Source of the DNA: Bacteroidia bacterium
GTDB taxonomy: Bacteria; Bacteroidota; Bacteroidia; Flavobacteriales; Flavobacteriaceae
Assembly: GCA_030428865.1 (NCBI GenBank)
Contig: JAUIEK010000005.1
Coordinates: 62,001-126,000, forward strand
Direction: 5' to 3'
DNA length: 64,000 nucleotides
Part shown: in pieces, positions 17,727-25,104 of the stretch
How the letters are laid out: every line of letters starts with the position of its first letter
Position numbering within the stretch: position 1 is the stretch's first letter
Notes under the pieces: model-generated
What the model was told of the DNA's origin: nothing
Database searches by the model: none
The model's input: only the letters and a program-made list of their open reading frames with translations
Position numbers and translations under genes: made by a program

Positions 17727-18485
17727 AATTTCTTTTATAAAACCAGGAATTGCCTGTACGCCATTCTTTTCTAAAAACTTAATAAAAGCTGACCCTATAA
17801 TGGCTCCATTTGCATATTTACATGCTTTTGAGAACGTAGTATGGTTAGAAATTCCAAAACCGATAATGAGTTTGCTTTGTAAGTTCATCGATTTAATTCT
17901 TTCGAAATAATCAATTTGATCTTGAGAAATTTCTCCTTTAGCTCCTGTAATAGAGCTTGATGCAACCATGTAAATAAAACTTTTTGAGTAGGCGTCAATC
18001 TTACGAATTCGCTCTTCAGAAGTTAAAGGAGTTATCAGAAATACATTACTAATTCCATATTTAGCGAACAAAGCTTGGTAATGATTTTCATATTCTACCA
18101 TTGGCAAATCGGGTATAATAACCGTATCAATTCCACAATCAACTACTCTCTGACAAAATTTTTCTTCTCCATATTTTATCAATTGGTTCAAATAGCCCAT
18201 TAAAACTAATGGAGTTGAATTGGTTTCTTTAATTTCAATCAACTGATCAAAAACAACATCTAAATTGATTCCATTTTGTAATGCTTGCTGACTACTATTC
18301 TGTACAGTAGTTCCGTCTGCTAAAGGATCTGAATAAGGCAACCCAACTTCGATAAAATCAGCACTACTTTTACTTAGTTCTTGAATTATCGGAACCGTAT
18401 CATTTAACTGAGGAAACCCTGCTGTAAAATAAATCGATAAAACATTAGCTGCTTTTTTTTCTAATAACTCTTTAATTGAATTCAT
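17718..18485 (-). CDS. trpA: Tryptophan synthase alpha subunit
   Basis: A 255-residue TIM barrel. Catalytic Glu and Asp lie in FIEVGLPYSDPLADG, and the barrel end shows the phosphate-binding IGFGIS and GAIIGSAFI. It cleaves indole-3-glycerol phosphate to indole and glyceraldehyde 3-phosphate and passes indole to TrpB. It is the last gene of the trp operon. Unlike the usual tight trpB-trpA junction, about 400 bases with a hairpin-flanked GIY-YIG gene separate it from trpB, and a hairpin ends 6 bases before its start codon, so its expression relative to trpB may be altered. Confidence 0.97.
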   Translation of the reverse strand: MNSIKELLEKKAANVLSIYFTAGFPQLNDTVPIIQELSKSSADFIEVGLPYSDPLADGTTVQNSSQQALQNGINLDVVFDQLIEIKETNSTPLVLMGYLNQLIKYGEEKFCQRVVDCGIDTVIIPDLPMVEYENHYQALFAKYGISNVFLITPLTSEERIRKIDAYSKSFIYMVASSSITGAKGEISQDQIDYFERIKSMNLQSKLIIGFGISNHTTFSKACKYANGAIIGSAFIKFLEKNGVQAIPGFIKEIKQ

Positions 18486-18491
18486 AATTCT

Positions 18492-18518
18492 TTGTCATTC
18501 CTGCGAAGGCAGGAATCT
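18492..18518 (+). repeat. Left terminal hairpin repeat of the GIY-YIG element
   Basis: A 27-base sequence starting TTGTC and ending CT, with stem ATTCCTGC/GCAGGAAT and loop GAAG. It is an exact inverted copy of 18837-18863 and similar to the repeats at 20698-20773. It ends 6 bases upstream of the trpA start codon. Confidence 0.92.
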
Positions 18519-18521
18519 CTT

Positions 18522-18824
18522 TTAATTATCCCAATTTAATGACAAATCATTCCAGTTAGGATTTTCTTTTAGTATTAAATTAATTTTCCAGTATCTTTTC
18601 CATTTTTTGAGTCTTTTCTCTCTCAAAATAGCATCTTTTACTTGTGGATATATTTCAAAATAAACGAGTTTTGTCAAATTGTACTTTTTAGAAAATCCAT
18701 TAACTAATTTATTTTTATGCTCAAACATTCTCCTCTCCAAATCATTTGTCATTCCCACATATAATACACCATCTTTTTTATTTGTAATGACATACACATA
18801 ATATTGATGAATTGTCTTGAGCAT
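18522..18824 (-). CDS. GIY-YIG nuclease-domain protein
   Basis: A 100-residue protein, essentially one GIY-YIG domain: QYYVYVITNKKDGVLYVGMT carries the two halves (here 'VYV' and 'LYVGMT'), followed by the conserved Arg in DLERRMFEHK, the KLVYFE strand and the Glu of AILREKRLKKW. It belongs to the small UPF0213/YhbQ-like single-domain group. A longer frame starting at TTG 18863 adds 'SFLRRQES', which is only translation of the flanking repeat, so ATG 18824 is preferred. The stop codon lies 3 bases from the left repeat. Between trpB and trpA it has no metabolic role; a DNA-cleaving function in spreading the element is possible but unproven. Confidence 0.85.
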   Translation of the reverse strand: MLKTIHQYYVYVITNKKDGVLYVGMTNDLERRMFEHKNKLVNGFSKKYNLTKLVYFEIYPQVKDAILREKRLKKWKRYWKINLILKENPNWNDLSLNWDN

Positions 18825-18836
18825 TTTCTTTTTCTT

Positions 18837-18863
18837 AGATTCCTGCCTTCGCAGGAATGACAA
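18837..18863 (-). repeat. Right terminal hairpin repeat of the GIY-YIG element
   Basis: Exact inverted copy of 18492-18518, 12 bases upstream of the GIY-YIG start codon and about 20 bases after the trpB stop. Confidence 0.92.
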
Positions 18864-18883
18864 TTTTATTGATTTACATCTTA

Positions 18884-20068
18884 TTAATCTTCTAAATGTT
18901 TAATGTATGTTTCCAAATCTTTATCTCCTCTGCCCGATAAGTTAATCACTACTACTTGATCTTTACTGAACGACAGTTTAGGTAAAATTGCTAGAGCGTG
19001 CGCTGTTTCTAATGCAGGAATAATTCCTTCTGTTTTTGTTAGTTCGTAAGCAGCAACCAAAGCTTCTCTATCAGTTGCGCTCATAAATTGTACTCGTTTG
19101 GTTTCATGTAAAAATGCATGCAAAGGTCCAACTCCAGGATAGTCCAAACCAGCAGAAATGGAATATGGCTCAACTATTTGACCATACTTATCCTGCATCA
19201 AAATGGTTTTACTGCCATGAATAATTCCCACTTCTCCTAATTGAGAAGTTGCTGCACTTTTGCCTGACTTTACACCTAAACCAGCTGCCTCTACGGCAAT
19301 CAATCCTACATCTTCATCATCTAAATAGTGATAAAATGCTCCTGCAGCATTACTCCCACCACCAACACAGGCAATGATTGTATCAGGATTTTCTTTCCCA
19401 GTTTTTTCTTTTAGCTGCCATTTCATTTCTTCAGAAATTACAGCTTGCAAACGTGCTACCATATCTGGATGTGGATGTGGCCCTACAACTGAACCTATTA
19501 AGTAAAAGGTATGCGGATTTTGAATCCAATAACGAATGGCTTCGTTTGTTGCATCTTTCAACGTTTTACTACCACTGGTAGCAGCAACTACTTTTGCTCC
19601 TAACATTTTCATACGGGCTACATTGGGCGCTTGCCGTTCAATATCTTTTTCACCCATAAAAACCGTGCAATCCAACCCCATCAATGCACAAACGGTTGCA
19701 GTTGCTACACCATGTTGACCTGCTCCAGTTTCTGCAATAATTTGAGTTTTCCCTAATTTTTTGGCAATGAGAATTTGTCCGATTGTATTATTTACTTTGT
19801 GCGCACCTGTATGATTTAAATCTTCTCTCTTTAAATAAATATGAGCTTGGTACTTTTCTGATAAACGCTTGGCATAATACAGCGGACTCGGTCTGCCTAC
19901 ATAATCTTTCAACAAGTTTTTGTACTCATTTTGAAATTCCTCTGATTCAATAATTTGAATGTAGTTATCTTCTATTTCTTTTACATTTGGATATAGTAGT
20001 TCAGGAATAAAAGCTCCTCCAAACTGACCGAAATACCCATCTTTATTGGGCTGATATTTTGACTTCAT
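18884..20068 (-). CDS. trpB: Tryptophan synthase beta subunit
   Basis: A 394-residue PLP enzyme of the TrpB1 type. It begins with the typical [15 protein letters not shown], has the PLP lysine in [13 protein letters not shown], the catalytic Glu in AETGAGQHG, the phosphate-binding GGGSNA, and the ending [13 protein letters not shown]. It condenses indole with serine to give tryptophan. It follows trpF by 3 bases and would normally be followed directly by trpA; here the GIY-YIG element intervenes. Confidence 0.98.
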   Translation of the reverse strand: MKSKYQPNKDGYFGQFGGAFIPELLYPNVKEIEDNYIQIIESEEFQNEYKNLLKDYVGRPSPLYYAKRLSEKYQAHIYLKREDLNHTGAHKVNNTIGQILIAKKLGKTQIIAETGAGQHGVATATVCALMGLDCTVFMGEKDIERQAPNVARMKMLGAKVVAATSGSKTLKDATNEAIRYWIQNPHTFYLIGSVVGPHPHPDMVARLQAVISEEMKWQLKEKTGKENPDTIIACVGGGSNAAGAFYHYLDDEDVGLIAVEAAGLGVKSGKSAATSQLGEVGIIHGSKTILMQDKYGQIVEPYSISAGLDYPGVGPLHAFLHETKRVQFMSATDREALVAAYELTKTEGIIPALETAHALAILPKLSFSKDQVVVINLSGRGDKDLETYIKHLED

Positions 20069-20071
20069 AAA

Positions 20072-20692
20072 CTAAGACACTATTTTTTTCTTAAACTGTT
20101 CTATTTCTGCAGCTTTTTTTAATCCAGGCTCTATCTCAAACTGACTGTTGATATCTACCCCATAAATTAGCAAACCTGTTTTTTTTATTTTCTTGATTTC
20201 ATCTACATCATTAGAACTAATACCGCCACTTAGAAAAAAAGGTTTAGACAGAGAATAATTTTTTAAAATTGACCAATTGAATTTAATCCCATTACCTCCT
20301 TGCTCTTTTCCTTTAGTATCAAATAAAAAGTAATCAACTTCACTTTTGTAAGGGTCTAAAATTGAAAAGTCAAAAGTATCGTTTATACTGAAGGCTTTAA
20401 TAAATTCAATCTTTTTTAAATAATTTTTTAACTCTTTAATATATTCTACGGATTCATTACCATGTAATTGAATTGCTTGCAACTGATATTCTTCTGTTAA
20501 AGAGACAATAATTTCTATAGCTTCATTTACAAACACTCCCGTTTTTTTGATATTTTTTGGCAACTCAGGGATAATTCCTTCAAAATTTCGTTTGGATTTT
20601 TCATAGAAAATAAACCCTAAATAATCAGGTTTCAAATCGGCAACCGATTTGATATTGTCTATATATTTCATTCCGCAAACTTTTAACTTCAT
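20072..20692 (-). CDS. trpF: Phosphoribosylanthranilate isomerase
   Basis: A 206-residue TIM barrel: the start LKVCGMKYIDNI carries the catalytic Cys, the later Asp lies in FLFDTKGKEQGGNG, and FLSGGISSNDV forms the phosphate site. It performs the Amadori rearrangement of phosphoribosylanthranilate. A pair of hairpin repeats ends 5 bases before its start codon, separating it from trpC. Confidence 0.96.
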   Translation of the reverse strand: MKLKVCGMKYIDNIKSVADLKPDYLGFIFYEKSKRNFEGIIPELPKNIKKTGVFVNEAIEIIVSLTEEYQLQAIQLHGNESVEYIKELKNYLKKIEFIKAFSINDTFDFSILDPYKSEVDYFLFDTKGKEQGGNGIKFNWSILKNYSLSKPFFLSGGISSNDVDEIKKIKKTGLLIYGVDINSQFEIEPGLKKAAEIEQFKKKIVS

Positions 20693-20697
20693 ACTTT

Positions 20698-20725
20698 TTG
20701 TCGTTCCGCACTTAATGCGGAATCT
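20698..20725 (+). repeat. Hairpin repeat before trpF, variant stem
   Basis: Begins TTGTCGTTCC and ends GGAATCT, stem TTCCGCA/TGCGGAA with loop CTTAA. The outer bases match the hairpins around the GIY-YIG gene, but the stem differs on both arms in a compensating way (CCGCA/TGCGG in place of CCTGC/GCAGG). It forms an inverted pair with 20747-20773. Confidence 0.88.
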
Positions 20726-20746
20726 ATTTTATTATTATCTGTTATG

Positions 20747-20773
20747 AGATTCCTGCCTACGCAGGAATGACAT
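20747..20773 (-). repeat. Hairpin repeat after trpC, inverted partner
   Basis: Stem ATTCCTGC/GCAGGAAT with loop CTAC, flanked by AG and GACA: nearly identical to the repeats of the GIY-YIG element. Only 21 bases separate it from its partner at 20698-20725, so this pair carries no gene. Confidence 0.9.
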
Positions 20774-20779
20774 TCTTTA

Positions 20780-21562
20780 TTATATCTGACTAATAAATGC
20801 CTCGCAAGCTATTCCTGGATTTTCCTCTTTCATAAAATTTTCGCCAATTAAAAATCCTTTAAAACCATACTCTTTTAATCCTGTTACAATTCTTGGATCA
20901 CTGATTCCGCTTTCTGCAACTAAAACACAGTCTTCTGGAATCTGACTTGATAACTTAATTGAGTGCTCCAAATCAACTTTAAAAGTTTTTAAATCTCGAT
21001 TATTAATCCCAATGATTTTATTACTTAAATCAATTTTATCAATATCTTCTTGTGAATGAACTTCATACAGCACTTCAAGCCCTAAATCTTCTGCTAATTG
21101 ACCATAATTTTTAATTTCTTGTTTTGTAAGACACGTAGCAATTAGAAGAATAACGTCTGCCCCAATAGCTTTGGCTTCTACAATCTGAAAACCATCAACA
21201 ATAAAATCTTTTCGTAAAATAGGCTTTGTTGTGTTAATTGATCTTGCTTGCATTAAGTCAACCATCGTTCCACCAAAAAAAGAAGTATCTGTTAAAATAG
21301 ACAAAGCCGCTACATTTGCTTCTAAATAACCTGTTGTAACTCCTTCAACACTTACTTTATCATTAATAATTCCTTTAGAGGGAGATTGTCTTTTAAATTC
21401 TGCTATAATTCCTGTTGAGTATGATTCTAATAAAGATTTTCTTAAAGAAATAGGTTCTCTTTTAAAATTAGGACTTTCTACTAGTTTTTTAACTGGCACT
21501 TCTTCCTTAACCCTCGCTATCTCTTTCTTTTTAAATGCTATTATTTTATCTAAAATTGTCAT
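20780..21562 (-). CDS. trpC: Indole-3-glycerol phosphate synthase
   Basis: A 260-residue TIM barrel. Motifs: IIAEFKRQSPSKG (catalytic Lys), ALSILTDTSFFGG, PILRKDFIVDGFQI, LLEVLYEVHS-type strand, IIGINNRDLKTF and VAESGIS. It closes the indole ring of tryptophan. An upstream TTG at 21571 is in frame, but ATG 21562 (MTILDKIIAFKKKEI) matches the usual start. In many bacteria trpC abuts trpD; here a four-helix-bundle gene separates them. Confidence 0.97.
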   Translation of the reverse strand: MTILDKIIAFKKKEIARVKEEVPVKKLVESPNFKREPISLRKSLLESYSTGIIAEFKRQSPSKGIINDKVSVEGVTTGYLEANVAALSILTDTSFFGGTMVDLMQARSINTTKPILRKDFIVDGFQIVEAKAIGADVILLIATCLTKQEIKNYGQLAEDLGLEVLYEVHSQEDIDKIDLSNKIIGINNRDLKTFKVDLEHSIKLSSQIPEDCVLVAESGISDPRIVTGLKEYGFKGFLIGENFMKEENPGIACEAFISQI

Positions 21563-21576
21563 ATTGTTCAATTAAT

Positions 21577-21600
21577 AATTTGTAATTATGAATTACGAAT
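21577..21600. repeat. 3' flank repeat of the four-helix-bundle gene
   Basis: AATTTGTAATT, then ATG, then AATTACGAAT: an imperfect hairpin of the AATTCGTAATT motif that also occurs twice on the other side of the gene. It contains the last codons and stop of the four-helix-bundle gene and lies just upstream of trpC. Confidence 0.7.
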
Positions 21601-21939
21601 GGTTTTTTGAGTACTCCCTATTATCTTTAATATTTCTTCTACATCATTGAGCAAACTAATTGCCCTATATTCTGCGATATATTTGGCATCTTTCATTAAC
21701 CGAAGCCAATAATGCGTCTCTCTAGCTTCTTTGTAAGCAATTGTTAATTTGGCAAAGAAATCCTTTCTACTTTGACCCCCTATAGCCTCCTCAATATTAG
21801 CTCCAATAGATGTGCCTGACCGCAATAATTGTTTACTTAGTACATATTCTTTTTCTTGTTCTAAAATTTCTTCATACAGTTCAACAATTTTTATTGCAAA
21901 CTCATAGCTTTTCTTTTGTATTATATTATCCTTTTTCAC
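21586..21939 (-). CDS. Four-helix-bundle (S23/IVS-type) protein
   Basis: A 117-residue all-helical protein with the hallmarks of the 'four helix bundle' family (TIGR02436, related to proteins encoded in 23S rRNA intervening sequences): KSYEFAIKIVELYEEIL, LSKQLLRSGTSIGANIEEAIGGQSRKDF, and KEARETHYWLRLM. Members are small, widespread in Bacteroidota, often sit at odd places in operons and are of unknown function. Here it is inserted between trpD and trpC, flanked by AATTCGTAATT repeats, and both its own stop codon and that of trpD lie in repeat sequence. It has no role in tryptophan synthesis that I can see. Confidence 0.9.
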   Translation of the reverse strand: MKKDNIIQKKSYEFAIKIVELYEEILEQEKEYVLSKQLLRSGTSIGANIEEAIGGQSRKDFFAKLTIAYKEARETHYWLRLMKDAKYIAEYRAISLLNDVEEILKIIGSTQKTIRNS

Positions 21940-21952
21940 AGCATAAATTTTT

Positions 21953-21977
21953 AATTCGTAATTCTCAATTCGTAATT
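21953..21977. repeat. 5' flank repeat of the four-helix-bundle gene
   Basis: Two direct copies of AATTCGTAATT with a 3-base gap (14-base period). The sequence contains the end of trpD: its stop codon (21965-21967) and last codons are formed by the repeat. Confidence 0.75.
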
Positions 21978-22954
21978 AGTCTGTCTAAACATCGTTTTGC
22001 TTTTCCTTGAAATAAAGAGTCTGTAACTTCTTGCAATGCTTGTTCAAACGATTTGGTTTTATCAACTATTGTAAGTGCAAATGCAGCATTTACCAACACT
22101 ACATTATTCTGTGAATCTGTTCCTTTTCCTTCTAAGATATTACTAAAAATAGTTGCTGCTTCACTTACAGAATTCCCTCCATAAATTTCGGTTTGCTTAA
22201 TCTTTTTGTAGCCTAAATCTTCTGGATCTATCAAATCTTCTCCTTTTTTTGTAAAAAAAGAAAAGTTACTAGTTAATGATATTTCATCATAACCATCTAT
22301 AGCATGTACAATTCCGAAATTAGTAGTTTCATTTTGTAAAATGTAGTTGTACAAACGTGCTATTTCTCGATTGAATGTTCCTAACATAGCATTCTTTGGA
22401 GAGCTCGGATTTACCAATGGGCCTAATATGTTAAAAAACGTTTTTACAGCTAATGCTTTTCTTGTTGGAGCAACTACTTTCATCGCTGGATGAAACTGAG
22501 GTGCATGTAAAAAACAAATATTAGTAGTCTCTAATTGTTTTTTTAGAATATTCTCATCATTCGTAAACTTATATCCAAAAACTTCTAACATATTGGAAGA
22601 ACCCGATTTAGAGGAAACACTATAATTACCATGTTTTGCTACTTTTTGCCCTGTACCTGCAACAACAAAAGACGCTAAAGTCGATATATTAAAAGTGTTT
22701 TTACCATCGCCTCCTGTACCAACAATATCAATCGTATTATAATCTGATAAGTCAATTTTAATTGCTAATTCTTTTAGTGCATTTCTAAAACCCAACAATT
22801 CCTGAACGGTTATTGGACGCATTCTAAAAACAGTCATAAAAGACGATAGATGAGCCTCATTGTACTTCTCTTGAGCAATATTGATTAAGAGCTGTTTTGC
22901 TTCTAATTCAGCTAGCCTCTCTCCTTGATAGAGTTTTTCTAAGACTTCTTTCAT
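21965..22954 (-). CDS. trpD: Anthranilate phosphoribosyltransferase
   Basis: A 329-residue enzyme with the signature GTGGDGKNTFNIST, the PRPP site KHGNYSVSSKSGSSN and the metal site region GYDEISLTS. It joins anthranilate to PRPP. Its start overlaps the trpG stop by 4 bases (ATGA), indicating translational coupling. The C-terminus (DRLITN) and stop codon are in the AATTCGTAATT repeat that starts the four-helix-bundle insertion, so the original last residues may have been replaced. Confidence 0.97.
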   Translation of the reverse strand: MKEVLEKLYQGERLAELEAKQLLINIAQEKYNEAHLSSFMTVFRMRPITVQELLGFRNALKELAIKIDLSDYNTIDIVGTGGDGKNTFNISTLASFVVAGTGQKVAKHGNYSVSSKSGSSNMLEVFGYKFTNDENILKKQLETTNICFLHAPQFHPAMKVVAPTRKALAVKTFFNILGPLVNPSSPKNAMLGTFNREIARLYNYILQNETTNFGIVHAIDGYDEISLTSNFSFFTKKGEDLIDPEDLGYKKIKQTEIYGGNSVSEAATIFSNILEGKGTDSQNNVVLVNAAFALTIVDKTKSFEQALQEVTDSLFQGKAKRCLDRLITN

Positions 22955-23529
22955 TTTTTATAGGTTTCTATAAAATTAGATACGATTTTTTCTCCTACTT
23001 CTGTTAAAATTGATTCTGGATGAAACTGAACAGCACTAATTGGATATTCCTTATGACGAATTGCCATTATATTTTCATCTTCATCAACAGAAGTAATTTC
23101 TAATTCTTCAGGAAAATTTTCTTTAGATGCAATCCAAGAATGATACCTAGCAGCCATAAATTCTTCTGGAATATCTTTAAAAAGAATTGCATCAGATTGT
23201 ACAACTTTCATTGAAGTTGCTACTCCATGAAAAACCTGATCTAGATTTATAAGTTTCCCTCCAAATACCTCTGTTATTGCTTGGAGACCTAAACAAACTC
23301 CGAAAATAGGTTTGCGGTTTGCATATGTTTTAATAATCTGCTTTAAAATACCGGCTTCATCTGGAATACCTGGCCCAGGAGAAAGAATTATTAAATCGTA
23401 ATTTTCTACCGCTTCTACACTAATCTCATCATTTCTATAAACTACAGGAAGGTTTCCTGTAATTTTCTCAACCATATGAACTAGATTGTAGGTAAACGAG
23501 TCGTAATTATCTATAATAAGTATTTTCAT
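22951..23529 (-). CDS. trpG: Anthranilate synthase glutamine amidotransferase subunit
   Basis: A 192-residue class I glutamine amidotransferase. It starts ILIIDNYDSFTYNLVH, has the nucleophile Cys in FGVCLGLQAI, the PGPGIPDEAG block, and the His-Glu pair in VQFHPES. It supplies ammonia to TrpE. It starts 1 base after trpE and overlaps trpD by 4 bases. It could also serve aminodeoxychorismate synthase. Confidence 0.96.
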   Translation of the reverse strand: MKILIIDNYDSFTYNLVHMVEKITGNLPVVYRNDEISVEAVENYDLIILSPGPGIPDEAGILKQIIKTYANRKPIFGVCLGLQAITEVFGGKLINLDQVFHGVATSMKVVQSDAILFKDIPEEFMAARYHSWIASKENFPEELEITSVDEDENIMAIRHKEYPISAVQFHPESILTEVGEKIVSNFIETYKK

Positions 23530-23530
23530 C

Positions 23531-24922
23531 TTAAATTTTTTCTGCTAAAATCAATGCTTTTTTTAAAGCGGCTAATTTGTTATTTACTTCTTGTAATTCT
23601 TTTTGTTCGTCAGAATGAATTACAATACCAGCTCCTGCTTGATAATACAATGTATTCTGTTTACTAACAAATGAGCGAATTGCAATAGCTAGATTTACAG
23701 AACCATTTAATCCGATAATTCCTACAGCTCCACCATAAAAACTTCGTAACTGATTTTCATATTTATCTATCAACTGCATTGCTTTATATTTTGGTGCTCC
23801 ACTTAAAGTTCCTGCAGGAAATGTATCTCCAACTACTTTAATCGCACTTCCTTTTACTTGTCCTTGAACTGTAGAAACTAAATGAATTACATGACTAAAA
23901 AACTGTACTTCTTTAAAAACTTCTACTTTTACATTGTCTGCATGTTTGCTTAAATCATTTCTTGCTAAATCAACCAGCATCACATGTTCTGCTGTTTCTT
24001 TTTTATCTTCAGAAAGAATTTTTCCCAATTTTATATCTTCTGACATATTACCTGTTCTTCTATACGTTCCAGCTATTGGATTGATAATTGCTTTCCCTGA
24101 GTCTACTTTAATTTGAGCTTCTGGAGAAGAACCCATCAACTTAAAATTTCCATAATCAAAATAAAACAAATAAGGTGATGGATTGATAGATCGTAATGCT
24201 CTATACACATTAAATTCATCCCCTTTAAACGCTTGCTGAAACTGACGAGACAATACAAGTTGAAAAACATCTCCTCTTTTACAATGTAACTTTGCTGCTT
24301 GCACATAGCTAATAAAATCGTCATCCGTACAATTAGAAGTTTCATTTCCTATTACCTCAAACTCTTGTGTATTAAATGTCTGTGCATTTACAATGGCTTC
24401 TATCTCTTGTAGTCGAGAAGATTCCCCGACTTCTAGATTCTCAAGCAAAATCATTTCATCATTAAAGTGATTAATCGCAATAATGAATCGGTAAAAGCTA
24501 TATTGCATATGTGGAATTGAAGAATTTGCTTTTGGGTTTTTCAGTTGAATGTTCTCAAAATACTGAACACTATCATAGGTTGTGTACCCATATAATCCAT
24601 TAAATGATTGTAGTTCTTCATCACATTCTAATTCAATGCTTTTTGCAAAAAGAGTAAACAAATCGTAAAAATTCTTATCTACTTTCTCTTCAAAAACTCG
24701 TTCTCCTTTTTGATTAATGATAAAAGTAAAATCGTCTACTTTTAATGACACCAAAGGCTCTACACAGATAAAAGAATAACTCTCTTCCTTACTATGATAA
24801 TCTGAACTTTCTAGCAACAAAGTATTTGGATATTGATCTCGAAATCTAAGATACAAACCAACAGGTGTTACTGTGTCTGACATTCGCTTTTTACTATTTG
24901 TTTTAAAGGATAAATGCTGCAT
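23531..24922 (-). CDS. trpE: Anthranilate synthase component I
   Basis: A 463-residue chorismate-binding enzyme. The LLESS motif near residue 35 is part of the tryptophan feedback site, so the enzyme should be inhibited by Trp. The catalytic domain shows FQLVLSRQF, NPSPYLFYFDYG, GSSPEAQIKV, INPIAGTYRR and GTLSGAPKYKAM. It makes anthranilate from chorismate. First structural gene of the operon, behind a leader peptide and a terminator that together look like an attenuator. Start by ATG 24922; an internal ATG (MSDTVTPVG) 13 residues later is possible. Confidence 0.97.
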   Translation of the reverse strand: MQHLSFKTNSKKRMSDTVTPVGLYLRFRDQYPNTLLLESSDYHSKEESYSFICVEPLVSLKVDDFTFIINQKGERVFEEKVDKNFYDLFTLFAKSIELECDEELQSFNGLYGYTTYDSVQYFENIQLKNPKANSSIPHMQYSFYRFIIAINHFNDEMILLENLEVGESSRLQEIEAIVNAQTFNTQEFEVIGNETSNCTDDDFISYVQAAKLHCKRGDVFQLVLSRQFQQAFKGDEFNVYRALRSINPSPYLFYFDYGNFKLMGSSPEAQIKVDSGKAIINPIAGTYRRTGNMSEDIKLGKILSEDKKETAEHVMLVDLARNDLSKHADNVKVEVFKEVQFFSHVIHLVSTVQGQVKGSAIKVVGDTFPAGTLSGAPKYKAMQLIDKYENQLRSFYGGAVGIIGLNGSVNLAIAIRSFVSKQNTLYYQAGAGIVIHSDEQKELQEVNNKLAALKKALILAEKI

Positions 24923-24952
24923 ACAAACTAATTCTTACAATTTTACTAAAAC

Positions 24953-24984
24953 AAAAAAGGCTTATCATGAGATAAGCCTTTTTT
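24953..24984 (-). terminator. Attenuator terminator of the trp operon
   Basis: On the minus strand a perfect 14-bp stem AAAAAAGGCTTATC/GATAAGCCTTTTTT with loop TCAT, ending in a T-run, 31 bases after the leader-peptide stop and 30 bases before the trpE start. A terminator in this place, after a Trp-rich leader, is what transcription attenuation requires. A competing helix is possible: TGAGA (25011-25015) can pair with TCTCA (24968-24972) in the terminator head. Confidence 0.88.
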
Positions 24985-25015
24985 AGTTATTTTGTTGCAT
25001 AACAAGATGGTCTCA

Positions 25016-25066
25016 CTAACGTAAGTTATGAGTTTTCCACCACCAAGTATGTTGTTGTCTATTCAT
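25016..25066 (-). CDS. trpL: trp operon leader peptide with three tandem Trp codons
   Basis: A 16-codon open frame read on the minus strand: MNRQQHTWWWKTHNLR, with the three TGG codons at 25037-25045. Tryptophan is the rarest residue, so three in a row in a short frame just before trpE is strong evidence for a leader peptide that senses charged tRNA-Trp. The start codon lies only about 6 bases after the -7 promoter box, so the mRNA may have almost no 5' leader. His13-Asn14 codons (CATAAC, 25025-25030) can pair with GTTATG (24998-25003), giving a helix that ribosome position would open or close. Confidence 0.88.
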   Translation of the reverse strand: MNRQQHTWWWKTHNLR

Positions 25067-25072
25067 TCTAGG

Positions 25073-25104
25073 CAAATGTAAAAACAGTTTTTTTATGCAA
25101 CAAA
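25073..25104 (-). promoter_or_regulatory. trp operon promoter
   Basis: On the minus strand TTTG (25101-25104), a 20-base spacer and TACATTTG (25073-25080): a complete Bacteroidota promoter. The -7 box ends 6 bases before the leader-peptide ATG, so transcription should begin at or next to that codon. Confidence 0.85.

Larger units (their letters stand above)
18492..18863. mobile_element. Hairpin-flanked GIY-YIG element between trpB and trpA
   Basis: A 372-base unit bounded by two perfect 27-base inverted copies of the same sequence, each containing its own hairpin (ATTCCTGC, loop GAAG, GCAGGAAT). The only gene inside is a GIY-YIG nuclease-domain protein that fills almost the whole interior. 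The unit lies cleanly between two operon genes that are normally adjacent, so it looks like an insertion that spared both reading frames. It has no transposase. Classing it as a mobile element is inference from structure and position. Confidence 0.6.

Noticed and set aside
18825..18863. A longer GIY-YIG start adding SFLRRQES
   Set aside because: These residues are translation of the terminal hairpin repeat, from a TTG codon; the ATG at 18824 starts at the domain.
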